From the NCBI RefSeq assembly GCF_016464305.1, contig NZ_JAEIOJ010000018.1:1-64000 (forward strand): a stretch of DNA of 64,000 nt. Direction: 5' to 3'. A program made the position numbers and the translations under genes. This document shows positions 18,887 through 28,941 of the stretch, piece by piece. The notes beneath the pieces are model-generated. The model was not told where the DNA came from and made no database searches. It was given only the letters and a program-made list of their open reading frames with translations. Positions within the stretch are counted from its first letter, which is position 1. Every line of letters starts with the position of its first letter. This DNA is from Umezawaea beigongshangensis. Lineage in GTDB: Bacteria; Actinomycetota; Actinomycetes; Mycobacteriales; Pseudonocardiaceae.

Positions 18887-19031
18887 GTTCGCGCTGGTCA
18901 GCGCCCGAGCGGACAGCGGATTAACCGAGCGGCGATTGTAGTTCCCTCGGTACGCATTGTGTTGACGTCTTTTCCCCCTCTAGGGTGATGCCCGAAAGTC
19001 GGGTTTGATCAACTGGGAAGAGGCGTTGCGC

Positions 19032-19799
19032 GTGCGTGCGCTCACCCGAGGATTACTCGGAGTCGTTGCGTTCCTGGTCGTGTGGGAACTTTTCGGCCGA
19101 TCTGGCCTGGTCAGCAGCGGTACGCTGCCACCTGCATCAACGGTGTTCGGCCGATTGGCCGAATTGTTGGCCACTGAAGCATTTGTTCGGGTCGTGATAG
19201 CCACGTTGTTGGCGCTGCTCATCGTGATCGCTCTGGCGGTGGGAATAGCGGTTCCGCTCGGACTGGTTCTCGGCAGCGTTCCCGCCGTGCGGCACGCCAC
19301 CAGAGCGGTGATCGAGTTCCTCCGGCCCATCCCGTCCGTGGCGCTGATCCCGCTGGCGGTGGTGGTGCTCGGCATCGGGCCGGAGACCAAGATCACCCTC
19401 GCGGTGTACGCGGCGGTGTGGCCGCTGCTGTTCAACACGATCTACGCGCTCGACGAGCTGGACCCGCTGCTCGTCGAGACCGCGCGGGTGTTCGGCGCCG
19501 ACCGCCTGCGCGTGCTGTTCTTCGTCGCGCTGCCGAGCGCGCTGCCGTTCGTGATCACCGGCGTCCGCCTCGCCGCCACGACCGGCCTGGTGGTGCTGAT
19601 CAGCGTCGAACTGCTCGTCGGCGGCAGCGGCGGGATCGGCGAGTTCATCATGGTCGCCCGGTCCGGCGCGGGGCGGATGGACCTCGTGCTCGCCGGGACC
19701 GTCGTCGCCGGCGTCATCGGCTACCTGCTCAACGAGGCGTTCGAGCGCGCCCAGCGGCGCTGGGTCGGCTGGAGCTCGGTCACGGGGGAGGCGTCGTGA
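19032..19799 (+). CDS. ABC importer permease 1 (SsuC/TauC type)
   Basis: A 255-residue inner-membrane permease with about six helices and the EAA-type cytoplasmic loop near residues 145-165 ([23 protein letters not shown] region). The GTG at 19032 follows GGAAGAGG at 19014-19022. A TTG at 19005 would give a longer, poorly supported start. The first 200 bases are visibly less GC-rich than the rest. It overlaps the second permease by 4 bases. The family imports sulfonates, nitrate, pyrimidine precursors or aromatic acids, and the substrate here is unresolved. Confidence 0.9.
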   Translation: MRALTRGLLGVVAFLVVWELFGRSGLVSSGTLPPASTVFGRLAELLATEAFVRVVIATLLALLIVIALAVGIAVPLGLVLGSVPAVRHATRAVIEFLRPIPSVALIPLAVVVLGIGPETKITLAVYAAVWPLLFNTIYALDELDPLLVETARVFGADRLRVLFFVALPSALPFVITGVRLAATTGLVVLISVELLVGGSGGIGEFIMVARSGAGRMDLVLAGTVVAGVIGYLLNEAFERAQRRWVGWSSVTGEAS

Positions 19800-20626
19800 G
19801 CGGGTTCCTCCAGCGGTGGGGCGTGTTCGTCGTCCTGGTCGCGCTGTGGGAGGCGGCGGCGCGCTTCGCGGAGGACGCGTACTTCCCGCCGCCGTCGCGG
19901 ATCGCGGAAGCGGCGGCCGAGCTGTGGTTCTCCGGCACGGCCGACACGCTGTTCCTCACCGACGTCGTGTTCGACCACGTGGTCCCCAGCGTCCAGCGGC
20001 TGCTGATCGGCTGGGTGATCGCCGGTGTCGTCGGCGTGGCGCTCGGGCTCGCCCTCGGCCGTTCGGAGCGGGCGATGCAGTACTGCGGGCCGCTGCTGAC
20101 GTTCATGCGGTCCATCCCGCCACCGGCGCTCGTGCCGGTGTTCCTGCTGATCTTCACGCTGGGCACGCAGATGCAGCTCGCCACGATCGTCTTCGGCATC
20201 GTCTGGCCGATCCTGCTCAACACCGTCGACGGGGCGCGCTCGGTCGACCGGACCAAGGTCGAGACGTCCGCGGTCTTCCGCGTCCCCAGGACGCAGTGGA
20301 TCTTCGGCGTCGTCCTCCCCGCGGCGGCGCCGAAGATCTTCGCCGGACTGCGGGTGAGCCTGTCGCTGTCGCTCGTGCTCATGGTGATCTCCGAGCTGGT
20401 CGGCACCGACAACGGCATCGGCGCGCAGATGCTGCTGGCCCAGCGCGAGTTCGAGTTCCCCGACATGTGGGCCGAGATCGTGCTGCTGGGCGTTCTGGGC
20501 TACGTGTTCAACACCGTCCTGCTGGCCGTCGAGCACCGCGCACTGGCGTGGCAGCCGAAGCAGGAGCACGCCCCCACCGGCACCACCACCACACCGGCCG
20601 CCGTCGCAACGGCAGGAGCGAAGTGA
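19796..20626 (+). CDS. ABC importer permease 2 (SsuC/TauC type)
   Basis: A 276-residue second permease of the same importer, with about six helices and an EAA-like loop ([23 protein letters not shown] region). It is paralogous to the first permease, so the importer is likely a heterodimer rather than the homodimer found in SsuC systems. GTG start, overlapping permease 1 by 4 bases. The C-terminal 30 residues are a Thr/Ala-rich tail. Confidence 0.9.
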   Translation: MSGFLQRWGVFVVLVALWEAAARFAEDAYFPPPSRIAEAAAELWFSGTADTLFLTDVVFDHVVPSVQRLLIGWVIAGVVGVALGLALGRSERAMQYCGPLLTFMRSIPPPALVPVFLLIFTLGTQMQLATIVFGIVWPILLNTVDGARSVDRTKVETSAVFRVPRTQWIFGVVLPAAAPKIFAGLRVSLSLSLVLMVISELVGTDNGIGAQMLLAQREFEFPDMWAEIVLLGVLGYVFNTVLLAVEHRALAWQPKQEHAPTGTTTTPAAVATAGAK

Positions 20627-21504
20627 TGACGACGATGCTCGAAGTGGCCGACCTCGGCCACACCTACCAGGCGAAGTCCGGGGCGCACACCGCCATCGAC
20701 GGTCTGTCGTTCCGCGTGGACGCCGGCGAACTGGTCTGCGTCGTCGGCCCGTCCGGCTGCGGCAAGTCCACGCTGCTGCGCACCATCTCCGGCCTGATCC
20801 GTCCGACCAGGGGTGACGTCACCCTGCACGGTGACGCCGTGCGCGGCGTGCCGGAGGACCTCGCGGTCGTCTTCCAGGACTACAGCCGTTCGCTGTTCCC
20901 GTGGTTGTCGGTGCAGCGCAACGTCGAGTTCCCGCTCAAGCGCACCCTGAAGCGCGCCGAGCGCCGCGCCCGCGCGGCCGAGGCGCTGGATCAGGTCGGC
21001 CTGTCCGGCGCGGGCGGCAAGTACCCGTGGCAGCTCTCCGGCGGCATGCAGCAGCGCGTGGCCATCGCGAGGGCGCTGGCCTACCGGCCCGCCCTGCTGC
21101 TCATGGACGAGCCGTTCGCCTCCGTCGACGCGCAGACGCGCTTCGAGCTGGAGGACCTGCTGCTGAAGGTCAAGCGGGAGCACGACACCACCGTCGTCGT
21201 GGTCACGCACGACATCGACGAGAGCGTGTACCTGGGCGACCGCGTCCTGGTGCTGACGAAGTCACCGGCGTCCGTCGTGGCCGACCTGCCGGTGAACCTG
21301 CCCGCGGTGCGGGACCAGATCACGACGCGCGAGGCCGAGGAGTTCGTCGAGCTGCGCGCCGAGGTGGCGCGGCTGCTGAACGTGGGCAAGACGGAGGCGA
21401 TCACCGCGAAGCGGAGGTCCGACGAGGCGCAGGCCGCGAAGTGGGTCGCCGCCGAGCGCGCCGCCAACCGGGAGAGGGCGGACCGGGAGGCCGTCGCCGA
21501 CTGA
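20626..21504 (+). CDS. ABC importer ATP-binding protein
   Basis: A 292-residue ATPase of the SsuB/TauB class. Walker [10 protein letters not shown] is at residues 41-49, the Q-loop in FQDYS, the signature LSGGMQQR near 138, Walker B LLLMDEP near 158 and the H-loop THD near 196. A basic and alanine-rich tail of about 40 residues is longer than usual. The ATG at 20626 has AGGAG 8 bases upstream and overlaps the permease stop by one base. A strong terminator follows. Confidence 0.93.
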   Translation: MTTMLEVADLGHTYQAKSGAHTAIDGLSFRVDAGELVCVVGPSGCGKSTLLRTISGLIRPTRGDVTLHGDAVRGVPEDLAVVFQDYSRSLFPWLSVQRNVEFPLKRTLKRAERRARAAEALDQVGLSGAGGKYPWQLSGGMQQRVAIARALAYRPALLLMDEPFASVDAQTRFELEDLLLKVKREHDTTVVVVTHDIDESVYLGDRVLVLTKSPASVVADLPVNLPAVRDQITTREAEEFVELRAEVARLLNVGKTEAITAKRRSDEAQAAKWVAAERAANRERADREAVAD

Positions 21505-21531
21505 GCGGGTCCGCCTGCTGAGCACGTCCTC

Positions 21532-21572
21532 GTGAGGGCCTGCCGCGCGTGCTGCGCGCGGCAGGCCCTCAC
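21532..21572 (+). terminator. Terminator after ABC operon
   Basis: A perfect 18-bp GC-rich stem (21532-21549 with 21555-21572) with a 5-base loop lies 27 bases after the ATPase stop. It separates the permease-ATPase operon from the binding-protein gene. Confidence 0.85.
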
Positions 21573-21636
21573 GCGCGTTCTGGGGGCCGTGCGGGCCGTG
21601 GCGATCCGGTCCCGGCCGCGGCGGGCACGGCGGCCA

Positions 21637-21709
21637 CGACCGTCCACTGTGTACGATTGTGCTCTTGCAGGTGGACGTCCGAGCAACGACCGTTGCAGGT
21701 GGACGGTCG
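21637..21709. repeat. Small repeat cluster with -10-like element
   Basis: The gene-free stretch 21573-21914 holds a direct repeat of TTGCAGGTGGACG (21665 and 21693) and an 11-bp inverted repeat, CGACCGTCCAC at 21637 with its complement at 21699. A TACGAT -10-like hexamer lies at 21652. No convincing gene is visible. It may be a regulatory site or an orphan promoter. Confidence 0.45.
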
Positions 21710-21914
21710 GTGGCACGTGCTCGTGAACGGTGCGGACTGGCGGGGGCGAGCATTCTTCCGCGGTGGTGATCCGGTGCGTCGCGAGTGCGGAACGCGGAAC
21801 TCGCGGAAACCGGAGCGGGTGTGCGCGCCGCGCCGACGCCGAATGGCGCGGGGTGGTGCCGGCCCGCGCCGGTCGGCACCGAATCCCGTGACGCGCGTCA
21901 GATCCCGCGCATTC

Positions 21915-23081
21915 CTAGACGCCCACGTAGTTCTGGGCGAAGGTCGAGCGGTAGGCCTTGGACTCCAGCAGGTGCTCCAGTCGTGACTGAGCCAGACGGG
22001 CGTGGAACGGCTCGGCCGACGTGTGGATCATTCCCGCCATCCAATGCGAGAACTCCTGCGCACGCCACACGCGACGCAGGCACACGTCGGAGTAGCTCTT
22101 CAACAGCGATTCGTCACCGCTTCCGTAGTGCAGGGCGAATGCGTCGCCCAGCACGGACGCGTCGTGCAGCGCGAGGTTCATCCCCTTTCCGCCCACCGGC
22201 GTGATGATGTGTGCGGCGTCGCCGAGCAGGAAGAGGCGACCGTGGTTCATCGGTTCGACGACGTGACTGCGCATGTCCAGAACGCGCTTTTCCACGATCT
22301 TTCCCTCGGTGAGCCGCCAATTCCCCTCGGCCAGCGCCATGCGCGTGTTCAGCTCCGACCACACGCGCTCGTCGCTCCAGTCGTCGGGCGACTCGTCCAC
22401 CGGCACCTGGAGGTAGTAGCGGCTGACGGTGGCGCTGCGCAGCATGTGGCCGGCGAAGCCGCGTTCGTGCAGCGCGTAGATGACGCTCCTGGTCGACGGC
22501 GGCGCCTCGGCGAGGATGCTCAGCCAGCCGATCCCGTGGTGCAGCACCACGTTCGACACCGCTCCCTCGGGGACGCTGCGCCGCGAGACGCCGTGGAACC
22601 CGTCGCACCCGGCGACGAAGTCGCAGGTCAGGCTCTCGGCGGTACCGTCGGGGGAGGTCCAGGTGATAGAGGGCCGCTCGCTCGTCAGGTCGTGCAGCTC
22701 GGCGTCGGGCACCTCGAAACGCACGTCCCCGCCGCCCGCCAGGAACGCGCCGAGCAGGTCCTTCACCACCTCCTGCTGCGGGTAGATGTAGTGCGTGCGG
22801 CCCTCGTAGAGATCCGCGTAGTCCACTTGGAACGGTCGGCCGTTCACCCGGAACTCGCACGAACCGTGCCGGTCGGCCTCGGCCAGCAGGCGGTCCGCCA
22901 GGCCGTGACGCTTCAGCGCTTCGACCGACCGGTGTTCCAGAACTCCGGCGCGCGGTCTGGTCTCGATGTACTCCCGCGTACCCCGTTCCAGCACCACGCA
23001 GGGAATTCCCGCCTGCTGCAACAGGTTCGCGAGCAGCAGTCCGGAAGGTCCAGCGCCCACAATGCCAACTGCGGTGTTCAC
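21915..23081 (-). CDS. pobA: 4-hydroxybenzoate 3-monooxygenase
   Basis: A 388-residue FAD-dependent hydroxylase making protocatechuate from 4-hydroxybenzoate. The FAD-binding GAGPSG is at residues 9-14, the CDGFHG motif in the middle, and the GD motif LGDAAHI with the following P-GGKGMN near 282-295. The substrate-loop sequence SRYYLQVP followed by DDWSDERVW closely resembles the Pseudomonas enzyme. The GTG at 23081 has AGGGGGA 7 bases upstream and gives the usual 390-residue length. It is divergent from the binding-protein gene and separated from the rest of the importer by a terminator. Confidence 0.93.
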   Translation of the reverse strand: MNTAVGIVGAGPSGLLLANLLQQAGIPCVVLERGTREYIETRPRAGVLEHRSVEALKRHGLADRLLAEADRHGSCEFRVNGRPFQVDYADLYEGRTHYIYPQQEVVKDLLGAFLAGGGDVRFEVPDAELHDLTSERPSITWTSPDGTAESLTCDFVAGCDGFHGVSRRSVPEGAVSNVVLHHGIGWLSILAEAPPSTRSVIYALHERGFAGHMLRSATVSRYYLQVPVDESPDDWSDERVWSELNTRMALAEGNWRLTEGKIVEKRVLDMRSHVVEPMNHGRLFLLGDAAHIITPVGGKGMNLALHDASVLGDAFALHYGSGDESLLKSYSDVCLRRVWRAQEFSHWMAGMIHTSAEPFHARLAQSRLEHLLESKAYRSTFAQNYVGV

Positions 23082-23124
23082 CCGTGTCCCCCTAGCTCTA
23101 GACAGCCTGTGCAATCATGCTCAC

Positions 23125-23149
23125 CGAAGGTGATTCGTTCACACCTTCG
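23125..23149. promoter_or_regulatory. Palindromic operator between pobA and binding-protein gene
   Basis: An 8-bp inverted repeat (CGAAGGTG at 23125-23132 and CACCTTCG at 23142-23149) with a 9-base spacer lies in the 186-base divergent region. Arm spacing of about 1.5 helical turns suits a dimeric regulator. No regulator gene is adjacent, so the binding protein is unknown. Confidence 0.5.
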
Positions 23150-23267
23150 AGTGTCGATCGACTGGGGTTTGCAGAACCACGTCAATCGCTCTGAGTGGAT
23201 CTGCTGCTTCGTGCGATCGAGCATCCTGCCCCCTCACCGGCTCGAGCTCCAACAGGAGAGTGCCCCC

Positions 23268-24314
23268 ATGGCTCCAAGATCCGGCCGCTCGGCGCGATCG
23301 TTCGCCACCCTGCGCGCGATCGTCGGCGGTCTGTCCGCCCTCACCCTGCTCGCCACGGTCTCCGGCTGCGGCATGCTCGGTGGTCCCTCGGCGGAAACCA
23401 CCGCACCGGCCGAGAGCGGAAACGGTCAGGTCGAGAAGTCGAAGATCACGCTGGGCGTCATCCCCGTGATCGACACGGCTCCGGTCTACATCGCCCAGAA
23501 GAAGGGCTACTTCACGGAGGAGGGGCTGGAGGTCAACGTCACGAAGATCCAGGGCGGCGCCGCCGCGATCCCCGGCCTCAAGAACGGTGACCTGGACTTC
23601 TCCTTCGGCAACTTCGTGTCGTTCTTCGCCGCGCAGGCCAAGGGCGCGGTCAGCGACGCCGACGGCCTGAAGATCGTCTCGGACGGCTACCAGGCCAAGC
23701 CGGAGATGTTCCTGATCCTCGCGAAGGGCGACTCGAACATCAAGAGCGCCAAGGACCTGGCGGGCAAGACCGTCGCCATCAACACCTTCGCGAACATCGC
23801 CGAGCTGACCGCCAAGGCCACGCTGGAGACCAACGGCGTCGACCCGAAGTCGGTGACGTTCAAGGAGATCGCCTTCCCCGACATGCAGGCCGCGGTCAAG
23901 AACGGCCAGGTCGACGCCGCGTTCATGGTGGAGCCCTTCATCACCAAGGCCAGCCGCGAGGAGGGTCAGGTGACCGTGCTGGACGCCGCCTCCGGTCCCA
24001 CCGACGGCATCCCGATCGCGGGTTACGCGGCCACCGGCAAGTTCGCCGCGGCCAACCCGAAGACCGTCGCCGCGTTCCAGCGCGCGATGGCCAAGGGCCA
24101 GAAGGACGCCGCCGACCGCCCCACGGTCGAGCCCCTGCTGGTGGAATACGCGGGAGTGGACAAGGAGACCGCGAGTCTCGTGCACTTCGGCGACTACCCG
24201 ACCTCGCTGGACGCCACGCGTCTTCAGCGGGTCGCGGACCTGATGAAGACCTACGGGGCGCTGGAGAACGACCTCGACGTGAAGCCGATGCTGGTCGTGC
24301 CCTCGGGCAGCTGA
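23268..24314 (+). CDS. ABC importer substrate-binding lipoprotein
   Basis: A 348-residue SsuA/THI5/NMT1-like binding protein. A Sec signal ends in a lipobox VSGC, so C34 becomes the lipidated first residue and the protein is anchored outside the membrane. The mature domain shows the family pattern (PVIDTAPVYIAQKKGYF near residue 70). The ATG at 23268 has AGGAG 9 bases upstream. It is the missing binding protein for the importer at 19-21.5 kb, and its divergent promoter is shared with pobA. This suggests an aromatic substrate, which is inference. Confidence 0.9.
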   Translation: MAPRSGRSARSFATLRAIVGGLSALTLLATVSGCGMLGGPSAETTAPAESGNGQVEKSKITLGVIPVIDTAPVYIAQKKGYFTEEGLEVNVTKIQGGAAAIPGLKNGDLDFSFGNFVSFFAAQAKGAVSDADGLKIVSDGYQAKPEMFLILAKGDSNIKSAKDLAGKTVAINTFANIAELTAKATLETNGVDPKSVTFKEIAFPDMQAAVKNGQVDAAFMVEPFITKASREEGQVTVLDAASGPTDGIPIAGYAATGKFAAANPKTVAAFQRAMAKGQKDAADRPTVEPLLVEYAGVDKETASLVHFGDYPTSLDATRLQRVADLMKTYGALENDLDVKPMLVVPSGS

Positions 24315-24337
24315 TCGGACCAGTTCCGCTGAGCCGT

Positions 24338-24370
24338 GGGGAGCACGTGGTGCGGATGCACGTGCTCCCC
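24338..24370 (+). terminator. Terminator after binding-protein gene
   Basis: A perfect 12-bp stem (24338-24349 with 24359-24370) with a 9-base loop lies 23 bases after the stop codon. It has no clear T-tract. Confidence 0.78.
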
Positions 24371-24575
24371 CTGCTCGTTTCCACATCGCGCAGCCCAGAC
24401 GAAATGGCTCAGCAGCAACGTCGGCGATCGTTTGGTGGAAGACCGTTCGCTGCACGGTTCGACAAGTCCGGTGTTCCTGCTCCGAACGGCGGTATGACTT
24501 CGGCTTCTTTTCCTCGAAGATCCACCAGGTTTCTGCACAAATGTTGTTCCACTGGCCGGGGGGCTTGGGGAGTGT

Positions 24576-27500
24576 GTGACCGTGCGCGGTCAGGGTGACC
24601 ACGCGTCCGGACCTGATCCGGACCGAGCTAGAAGCTACAACGATGCGGGCGAAGAGTCCGCCGCCCCTCCGTCTCCGTCCACAACGGACGATTCCGGTCG
24701 GCAGGTCTCCACGATCAGGGGGGTACGCCGGTGGCGGCTCCGGAACTGGCGACTCCGCAGCAAGCTCGCGGTGGTGCTGCTGGTTCCCGCGCTGAGCACG
24801 CTCGCGCTCGCGGGACTCCGCCTGGAGACGCAGCTCGACGACGTCGGCACGTTCGACCGCGTGCAGCGCGAGTTGCAGCTCAGCGCTCAGGCGGCGAAGG
24901 TCGAGGACGCGCTCCAGCTGGAGCGCAACGCCGCCGTGGCCTACGTGGCGGGGGGCAGGTCCAGCAACAGCGGTGAGCACGCCGCCAGGGTGGCGAAGTC
25001 CGACGCGGAGGTCGGGCGCTACCGCGAGGTCGCCGAGGTGCTCTCCGGCACCAACAGCGCTGTTCGGGAGTCCTACCGGAAGTCGTTGCAGTCGCTGGAC
25101 GGCCTCACGTCGCTGCGCACCACGCTGCTGACGTCGAAGTACCCGTACCAGTCGGTCATCAGCGCCTACAACCAGGTCCTCGGCGTGCTCAGCCAGGTCC
25201 ACCGCGCGACGGTCAGCAGCCTGAGCGACTCCGACATCACGCCGCTGGCGCTGTCGGCCCAGGCGCTCTACAGCGCCAAGGAGCAGATGGGCCAGCAGAA
25301 CGCGATCCTGATCGGCGCGGCGAGGACGGGATCGTTCGCACCGGGACAGGCGGACGCGCTGCGCGCCGCACAGTCCCGTGTGGACGCCGCTCTCGTCGAC
25401 TACGGCGACGTCACGAGTCAGGCGAACCGGCAGCTCTACCAGGACCGCGTGAGCGGCGGCTCGGTGGACGGCCGCAACGCGTTCATCACGCTGTCGCTGG
25501 TCCAGGACGCCGCCGGAGACGAGGTCGCCGCGAACGACACCGAGGTGATGCGGGTCGGCGAGGAGACCACGGGCCTGCTGCGCGGCGTGGCCGACGACGT
25601 CGAGCGCCAGGCGGACGCGGCCGCGGTCGCCGCGATCGACCAGGCCCGCACCGACGCCTGGCGCGACGCGGCGCTGGTCGCGCTCGCCCTGGTGCTCGCG
25701 TTCGGTCTCATGGCGGTCGTCGCCCGGTCGATGATCCTGCCGCTGCGGCTGCTGCGCCGCACGGCGCTCGACGTGGCCAGGGTCCACCTCCCGGAGGCGA
25801 TCAAGCGGATCCGGACCCACCGCGACCCGAACCGCGCCGCGGAGGAGTCGGTGGTGCCGGTGCCGGTCGACACGACCGAGGAGTTCGGCCAGGTGGCGCG
25901 CGCGTTCGACGCCGTGCAGCGCGAGGCCGTGCGCCTCGCGGTCGAGCAGGTGGCGCTGCGCGCGAACGTCAACGACATGTTCATCAACCTGTCCCGCCGC
26001 AGCCAGGCCCTCGTCGAGCGCCAGATCACCGTGATCGACCGGCTGGAGCAGGACGAGCAGGACCCCGACCAGCTCGCGAGCCTGTTCGAGCTGGACCACC
26101 TCGCGACGCAGATGCGCCGCAACAGCGAGAACCTGCTGGTGCTCTCCGGCACCACGGTCACCCGCCGCGTCACCAGGCCGGTCCCGATCGCCGAGGTCCT
26201 CGGCGCCGCGGTGTCCGAAGTGGAGAAGTACGCGCGCGTGCAGATCGCGCCGGCACCGGAGCTCCAGGTCCAGGGACGCGTGGTCAACGACCTCGCGCAC
26301 CTCATCGCCGAGCTGCTGGACAACGCCACGGCGTTCTCCAAGCCGACCACCAAGGTCACGGTGCGGGCCGTGGAGACCAGGCGCGGCGAGGTCTCCATCC
26401 GCATCCACGACCGCGGTGTCGGCATGCAGGAGTCCGACGTCGTCGAGGCGAACCACCGCCTCGCCGAGCCGCCCGAGGTCGACGTGTCCGTCGCGCGCGA
26501 GATGGGCCTGTACGTGGTCGGTCAGCTCGCGAAGCGGCACGACATCACGGTGTCGCTGAGCAACAACGACGACATAGAGGGTGGTGTCACCGCCCAGGTG
26601 GTGCTGCCGGCGGTGCTGCTGCACCGCGGCGCGGCTCCCCTCCCGGCCCCGGCTCGCGAGCAGCGCGCCTCCGAGCTCGCCCGGCGTCCGGCACCCGCCG
26701 AGGAGACCGGCGCCGGCGTGATCTCGGGTCTGCCCAAGTGGAACCCGGACAGCGCCGTGTCCTCCGGCACCTTCCCGCCGGTGTTCGGCACGGCGGAGGA
26801 GGACGGCGGATCGCACCACCTGGTCGAGGAGTCCGATCCCTCCGGGCTGTTCACGGCGCTGGAACCGGTGGAGTCCTCCCCGCTCCCGGTGCGCGGCGGA
26901 GCGCCCGACTACTCCTACCCGCCGGCCGAGGAGGTCGACCACTCCTACACGCCCGGTGGGCACACCGGCTCGATGGCGTCGCTGTCGAGCACGACCAGGC
27001 AGATCCCGCGCACCGAGGTCGTGCCCGAGCCCCGGCCGGACCCGGCCACCGAGCGGTTGCCGATCTACGAGGACGTGCTGTCCCGCTGGTTCCAGAGCGG
27101 CGCGGCCGGAGCCGGGGGGACCACGCCACCCGGCGCTCCCCAGCACGGAGCCCCGGTCGACGGCGCCGGTTCCGCACGGGCCGCGTCGAACGGTCACACC
27201 GGTCAGCACGCGGTGATCACCGAGCCCGTCGCCGACGCCCCCCGCGTGCCGCCGGTGCCGCGCTCCGTCGCGCCGCTGCCCGCGAAGCCACCGGCCGCGA
27301 AGCCGGTGGACACGCCCGCTCCCCGTCCCGCGGCGGGAGGTGCGGCGGACTGGAGCACCGCTGACTGGGGCACCGCTGACTGGGGCACCGCGGACGACGG
27401 CTGGAACGCCGCGGCCAAGGCGCTCAAGACCGAGACCGAGGACAAGACGACCGCGGGCCTGCCCAAGCGCACGCCCAAGGCCAGGCTGATCCCCGGCGCG

Positions 27501-27758
27501 CTGCCGTCGCCGTCCTCGACGTCGCCGTCCTCGACGTCATCGTCCTCCGCGGCCACGCCGTCCGGCGGAGTCGCGACCGCCACCGCACCCGTGGCCCCGA
27601 TCGTGGCGCGCGGCCGGTCGGCCGACGCGCTGCGGCAGCGCTTCGCGACCTACCAGCGCGGTGTGCAGATGGGCCGCAGCTCGCTGGAGGACAGCGCGGC
27701 GGGCGACCTGCCGCTCTTCCCGGAGTCCCACCGTGAAACACAGAAGGAGCAGGGGTGA
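24576..27758 (+). CDS. Conservon sensor histidine kinase with NIT domain
   Basis: A 1060-residue membrane sensor. TM1 is at about 64-82 and an extracellular nitrate/nitrite-sensing-like helical domain spans about 95-345. TM2 is at 365-390, followed by a HAMP-like linker. A dimerisation helix ([16 protein letters not shown]) is near 505, and the ATPase has N-box [10 protein letters not shown] near 577 and G-box HDRGVGM near 612. There is no ordinary phospho-acceptor H-box, as is usual for CvnA-type kinases. The C-terminal 360 residues are proline/alanine-rich and disordered, with W-S/G-T-A-D repeats near 925. The GTG at 24576 was taken; GTG at 24582 is close. It overlaps the roadblock gene by 4 bases. 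Confidence 0.9.
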   Translation: MTVRGQGDHASGPDPDRARSYNDAGEESAAPPSPSTTDDSGRQVSTIRGVRRWRLRNWRLRSKLAVVLLVPALSTLALAGLRLETQLDDVGTFDRVQRELQLSAQAAKVEDALQLERNAAVAYVAGGRSSNSGEHAARVAKSDAEVGRYREVAEVLSGTNSAVRESYRKSLQSLDGLTSLRTTLLTSKYPYQSVISAYNQVLGVLSQVHRATVSSLSDSDITPLALSAQALYSAKEQMGQQNAILIGAARTGSFAPGQADALRAAQSRVDAALVDYGDVTSQANRQLYQDRVSGGSVDGRNAFITLSLVQDAAGDEVAANDTEVMRVGEETTGLLRGVADDVERQADAAAVAAIDQARTDAWRDAALVALALVLAFGLMAVVARSMILPLRLLRRTALDVARVHLPEAIKRIRTHRDPNRAAEESVVPVPVDTTEEFGQVARAFDAVQREAVRLAVEQVALRANVNDMFINLSRRSQALVERQITVIDRLEQDEQDPDQLASLFELDHLATQMRRNSENLLVLSGTTVTRRVTRPVPIAEVLGAAVSEVEKYARVQIAPAPELQVQGRVVNDLAHLIAELLDNATAFSKPTTKVTVRAVETRRGEVSIRIHDRGVGMQESDVVEANHRLAEPPEVDVSVAREMGLYVVGQLAKRHDITVSLSNNDDIEGGVTAQVVLPAVLLHRGAAPLPAPAREQRASELARRPAPAEETGAGVISGLPKWNPDSAVSSGTFPPVFGTAEEDGGSHHLVEESDPSGLFTALEPVESSPLPVRGGAPDYSYPPAEEVDHSYTPGGHTGSMASLSSTTRQIPRTEVVPEPRPDPATERLPIYEDVLSRWFQSGAAGAGGTTPPGAPQHGAPVDGAGSARAASNGHTGQHAVITEPVADAPRVPPVPRSVAPLPAKPPAAKPVDTPAPRPAAGGAADWSTADWGTADWGTADDGWNAAAKALKTETEDKTTAGLPKRTPKARLIPGALPSPSSTSPSSTSSSSAATPSGGVATATAPVAPIVARGRSADALRQRFATYQRGVQMGRSSLEDSAAGDLPLFPESHRETQKEQG

Positions 27759-28186
27759 CCACCGTGACGGGAGCGTCCGAGGAGCTGGAGAACTTCAGCT
27801 GGCTGGTCGATGACTTCGTCAGCCGGGTCGCGGGCGTCGCGCACGCGATCGTGGTGTCGGCGGACGGTCTGCTGCTGGCGGGTTCGGAGCGGTTGCCCAT
27901 CGACCGCGCGGAGCAGCTCGCCGCGGTGGCGTCGGGTCTGGTGAGCCTGAACATCGGCGCCGCTCGCTGCTTCGAGGCCGGTGACGTCAAGCAGACCGTC
28001 GTCGAGATGGAGCGGGGCTACCTGTTCCTGATGTCGATCAGCGACGGCTCGTGCCTGGCGGTGCTCGCCGCGCCGAACTGCGACATCGGGCTCATCGGCT
28101 ACGCGATGACCCGTCTCGTCGAGCGGGTCGGCATCCAGCTGACACCGGAGATCCGCGCCCAGCTGCACGTCTCGATGCGCGGCTGA
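27755..28186 (+). CDS. Roadblock/LC7 domain protein (CvnB type)
   Basis: A 143-residue cytoplasmic roadblock/LC7 protein, a fold that binds and regulates small GTPases. The whole length corresponds to one domain, including [16 protein letters not shown] near residue 29. It overlaps the kinase by 4 bases and is followed after 35 bases by the GTPase. In conservons this protein works with the kinase, DUF742 and the GTPase as a membrane-associated complex resembling G-protein signalling. Confidence 0.93.
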   Translation: MTTVTGASEELENFSWLVDDFVSRVAGVAHAIVVSADGLLLAGSERLPIDRAEQLAAVASGLVSLNIGAARCFEAGDVKQTVVEMERGYLFLMSISDGSCLAVLAAPNCDIGLIGYAMTRLVERVGIQLTPEIRAQLHVSMRG

Positions 28187-28221
28187 GGCTGCCGGGACAC
28201 TGAAGAGAAAGCAGACCTGCG

Positions 28222-28818
28222 ATGAGCGATGGTGTTCCCGGCAGGCCGGGGTCACCCAGCGCCACCACGGCCGTCACGTCGACGAAGATCGTGGTGGCCG
28301 GTGGTTTCGGTGTCGGCAAGACGACCTTCGTCGGCTCGGTGTCGGAGATCGTCCCGCTGACGACCGAAGCCGTGATGACCGAGGCGAGCGCGGGGGTGGA
28401 CGACCTGTCCGCGACGCCGAACAAGGTCACCACCACGGTGGCGATGGACTTCGGTCGCGTGTCGCTCGACCAGGACCTGATCCTGTACCTGTTCGGCACG
28501 CCGGGTCAGCACAGGTTCTGGTTCATGTGGGACGACCTGGTGCGCGGCGCGATCGGCGCCGTCGTGCTGGTCGACACGAGGAGGCTGGCCGACGCGTTCG
28601 CGTCGATCGACTTCTTCGAGGACAGGGAACTGCCCTACGTCGTCGGGGTGAACTGCTTCGACGGCCTGCTGCACCACCGGGTGGAGGACGTGCGGGAAGC
28701 GCTGACGATCGACGCGAAGGTGCCGATCGTGACCTGCGACGCGCGCAACCGGCAGTCCACCAAGCAGATCCTGATCACCCTCGTGGAACACGCGCTGCGT
28801 CAACCGACGTTAGTGTGA
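28222..28818 (+). CDS. Conservon GTP-binding protein (CvnD type)
   Basis: A 198-residue small GTPase-like protein. The P-loop GGFGVGKTTF is near residues 27-36 and the G3-like FGTPGQHRFWFMW near 92-104. The usual NKxD is replaced by NCFD near 152, a normal feature of this actinobacterial family. The start ATG at 28222 has only a weak ribosome binding site. It is the last gene of the operon. The DUF742 gene that normally precedes it is missing. Confidence 0.93.
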   Translation: MSDGVPGRPGSPSATTAVTSTKIVVAGGFGVGKTTFVGSVSEIVPLTTEAVMTEASAGVDDLSATPNKVTTTVAMDFGRVSLDQDLILYLFGTPGQHRFWFMWDDLVRGAIGAVVLVDTRRLADAFASIDFFEDRELPYVVGVNCFDGLLHHRVEDVREALTIDAKVPIVTCDARNRQSTKQILITLVEHALRQPTLV

Positions 28819-28941
28819 CGGTTCTCGTCGACTCCTGACCGGAACCCACGACTCTTCGGGGGACTTTCAGGCGGAGTTCACCGCGCACCCGTTCGTCGCC
28901 GCGATGCTGAGAGGCACGGTCGGCGACGAACGGAGTGCACG

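Noticed and set aside
18887-19031. Riboswitch before the importer
   Set aside because: I could not fold the leader into any known SAM, TPP or cobalamin core. Only a short CCCGA/TCGGG hairpin is present.
21659-21769. 36-codon ORF after the ABC operon
   Set aside because: No ribosome binding site, a poor start position and a shadow-like composition.
23139-27209. 1356-codon antisense ORF
   Set aside because: It runs against the binding-protein and sensor kinase genes, both of which have clear domains. Its composition (Arg, Gly, His, Val rich) is typical of a GC-rich shadow frame.
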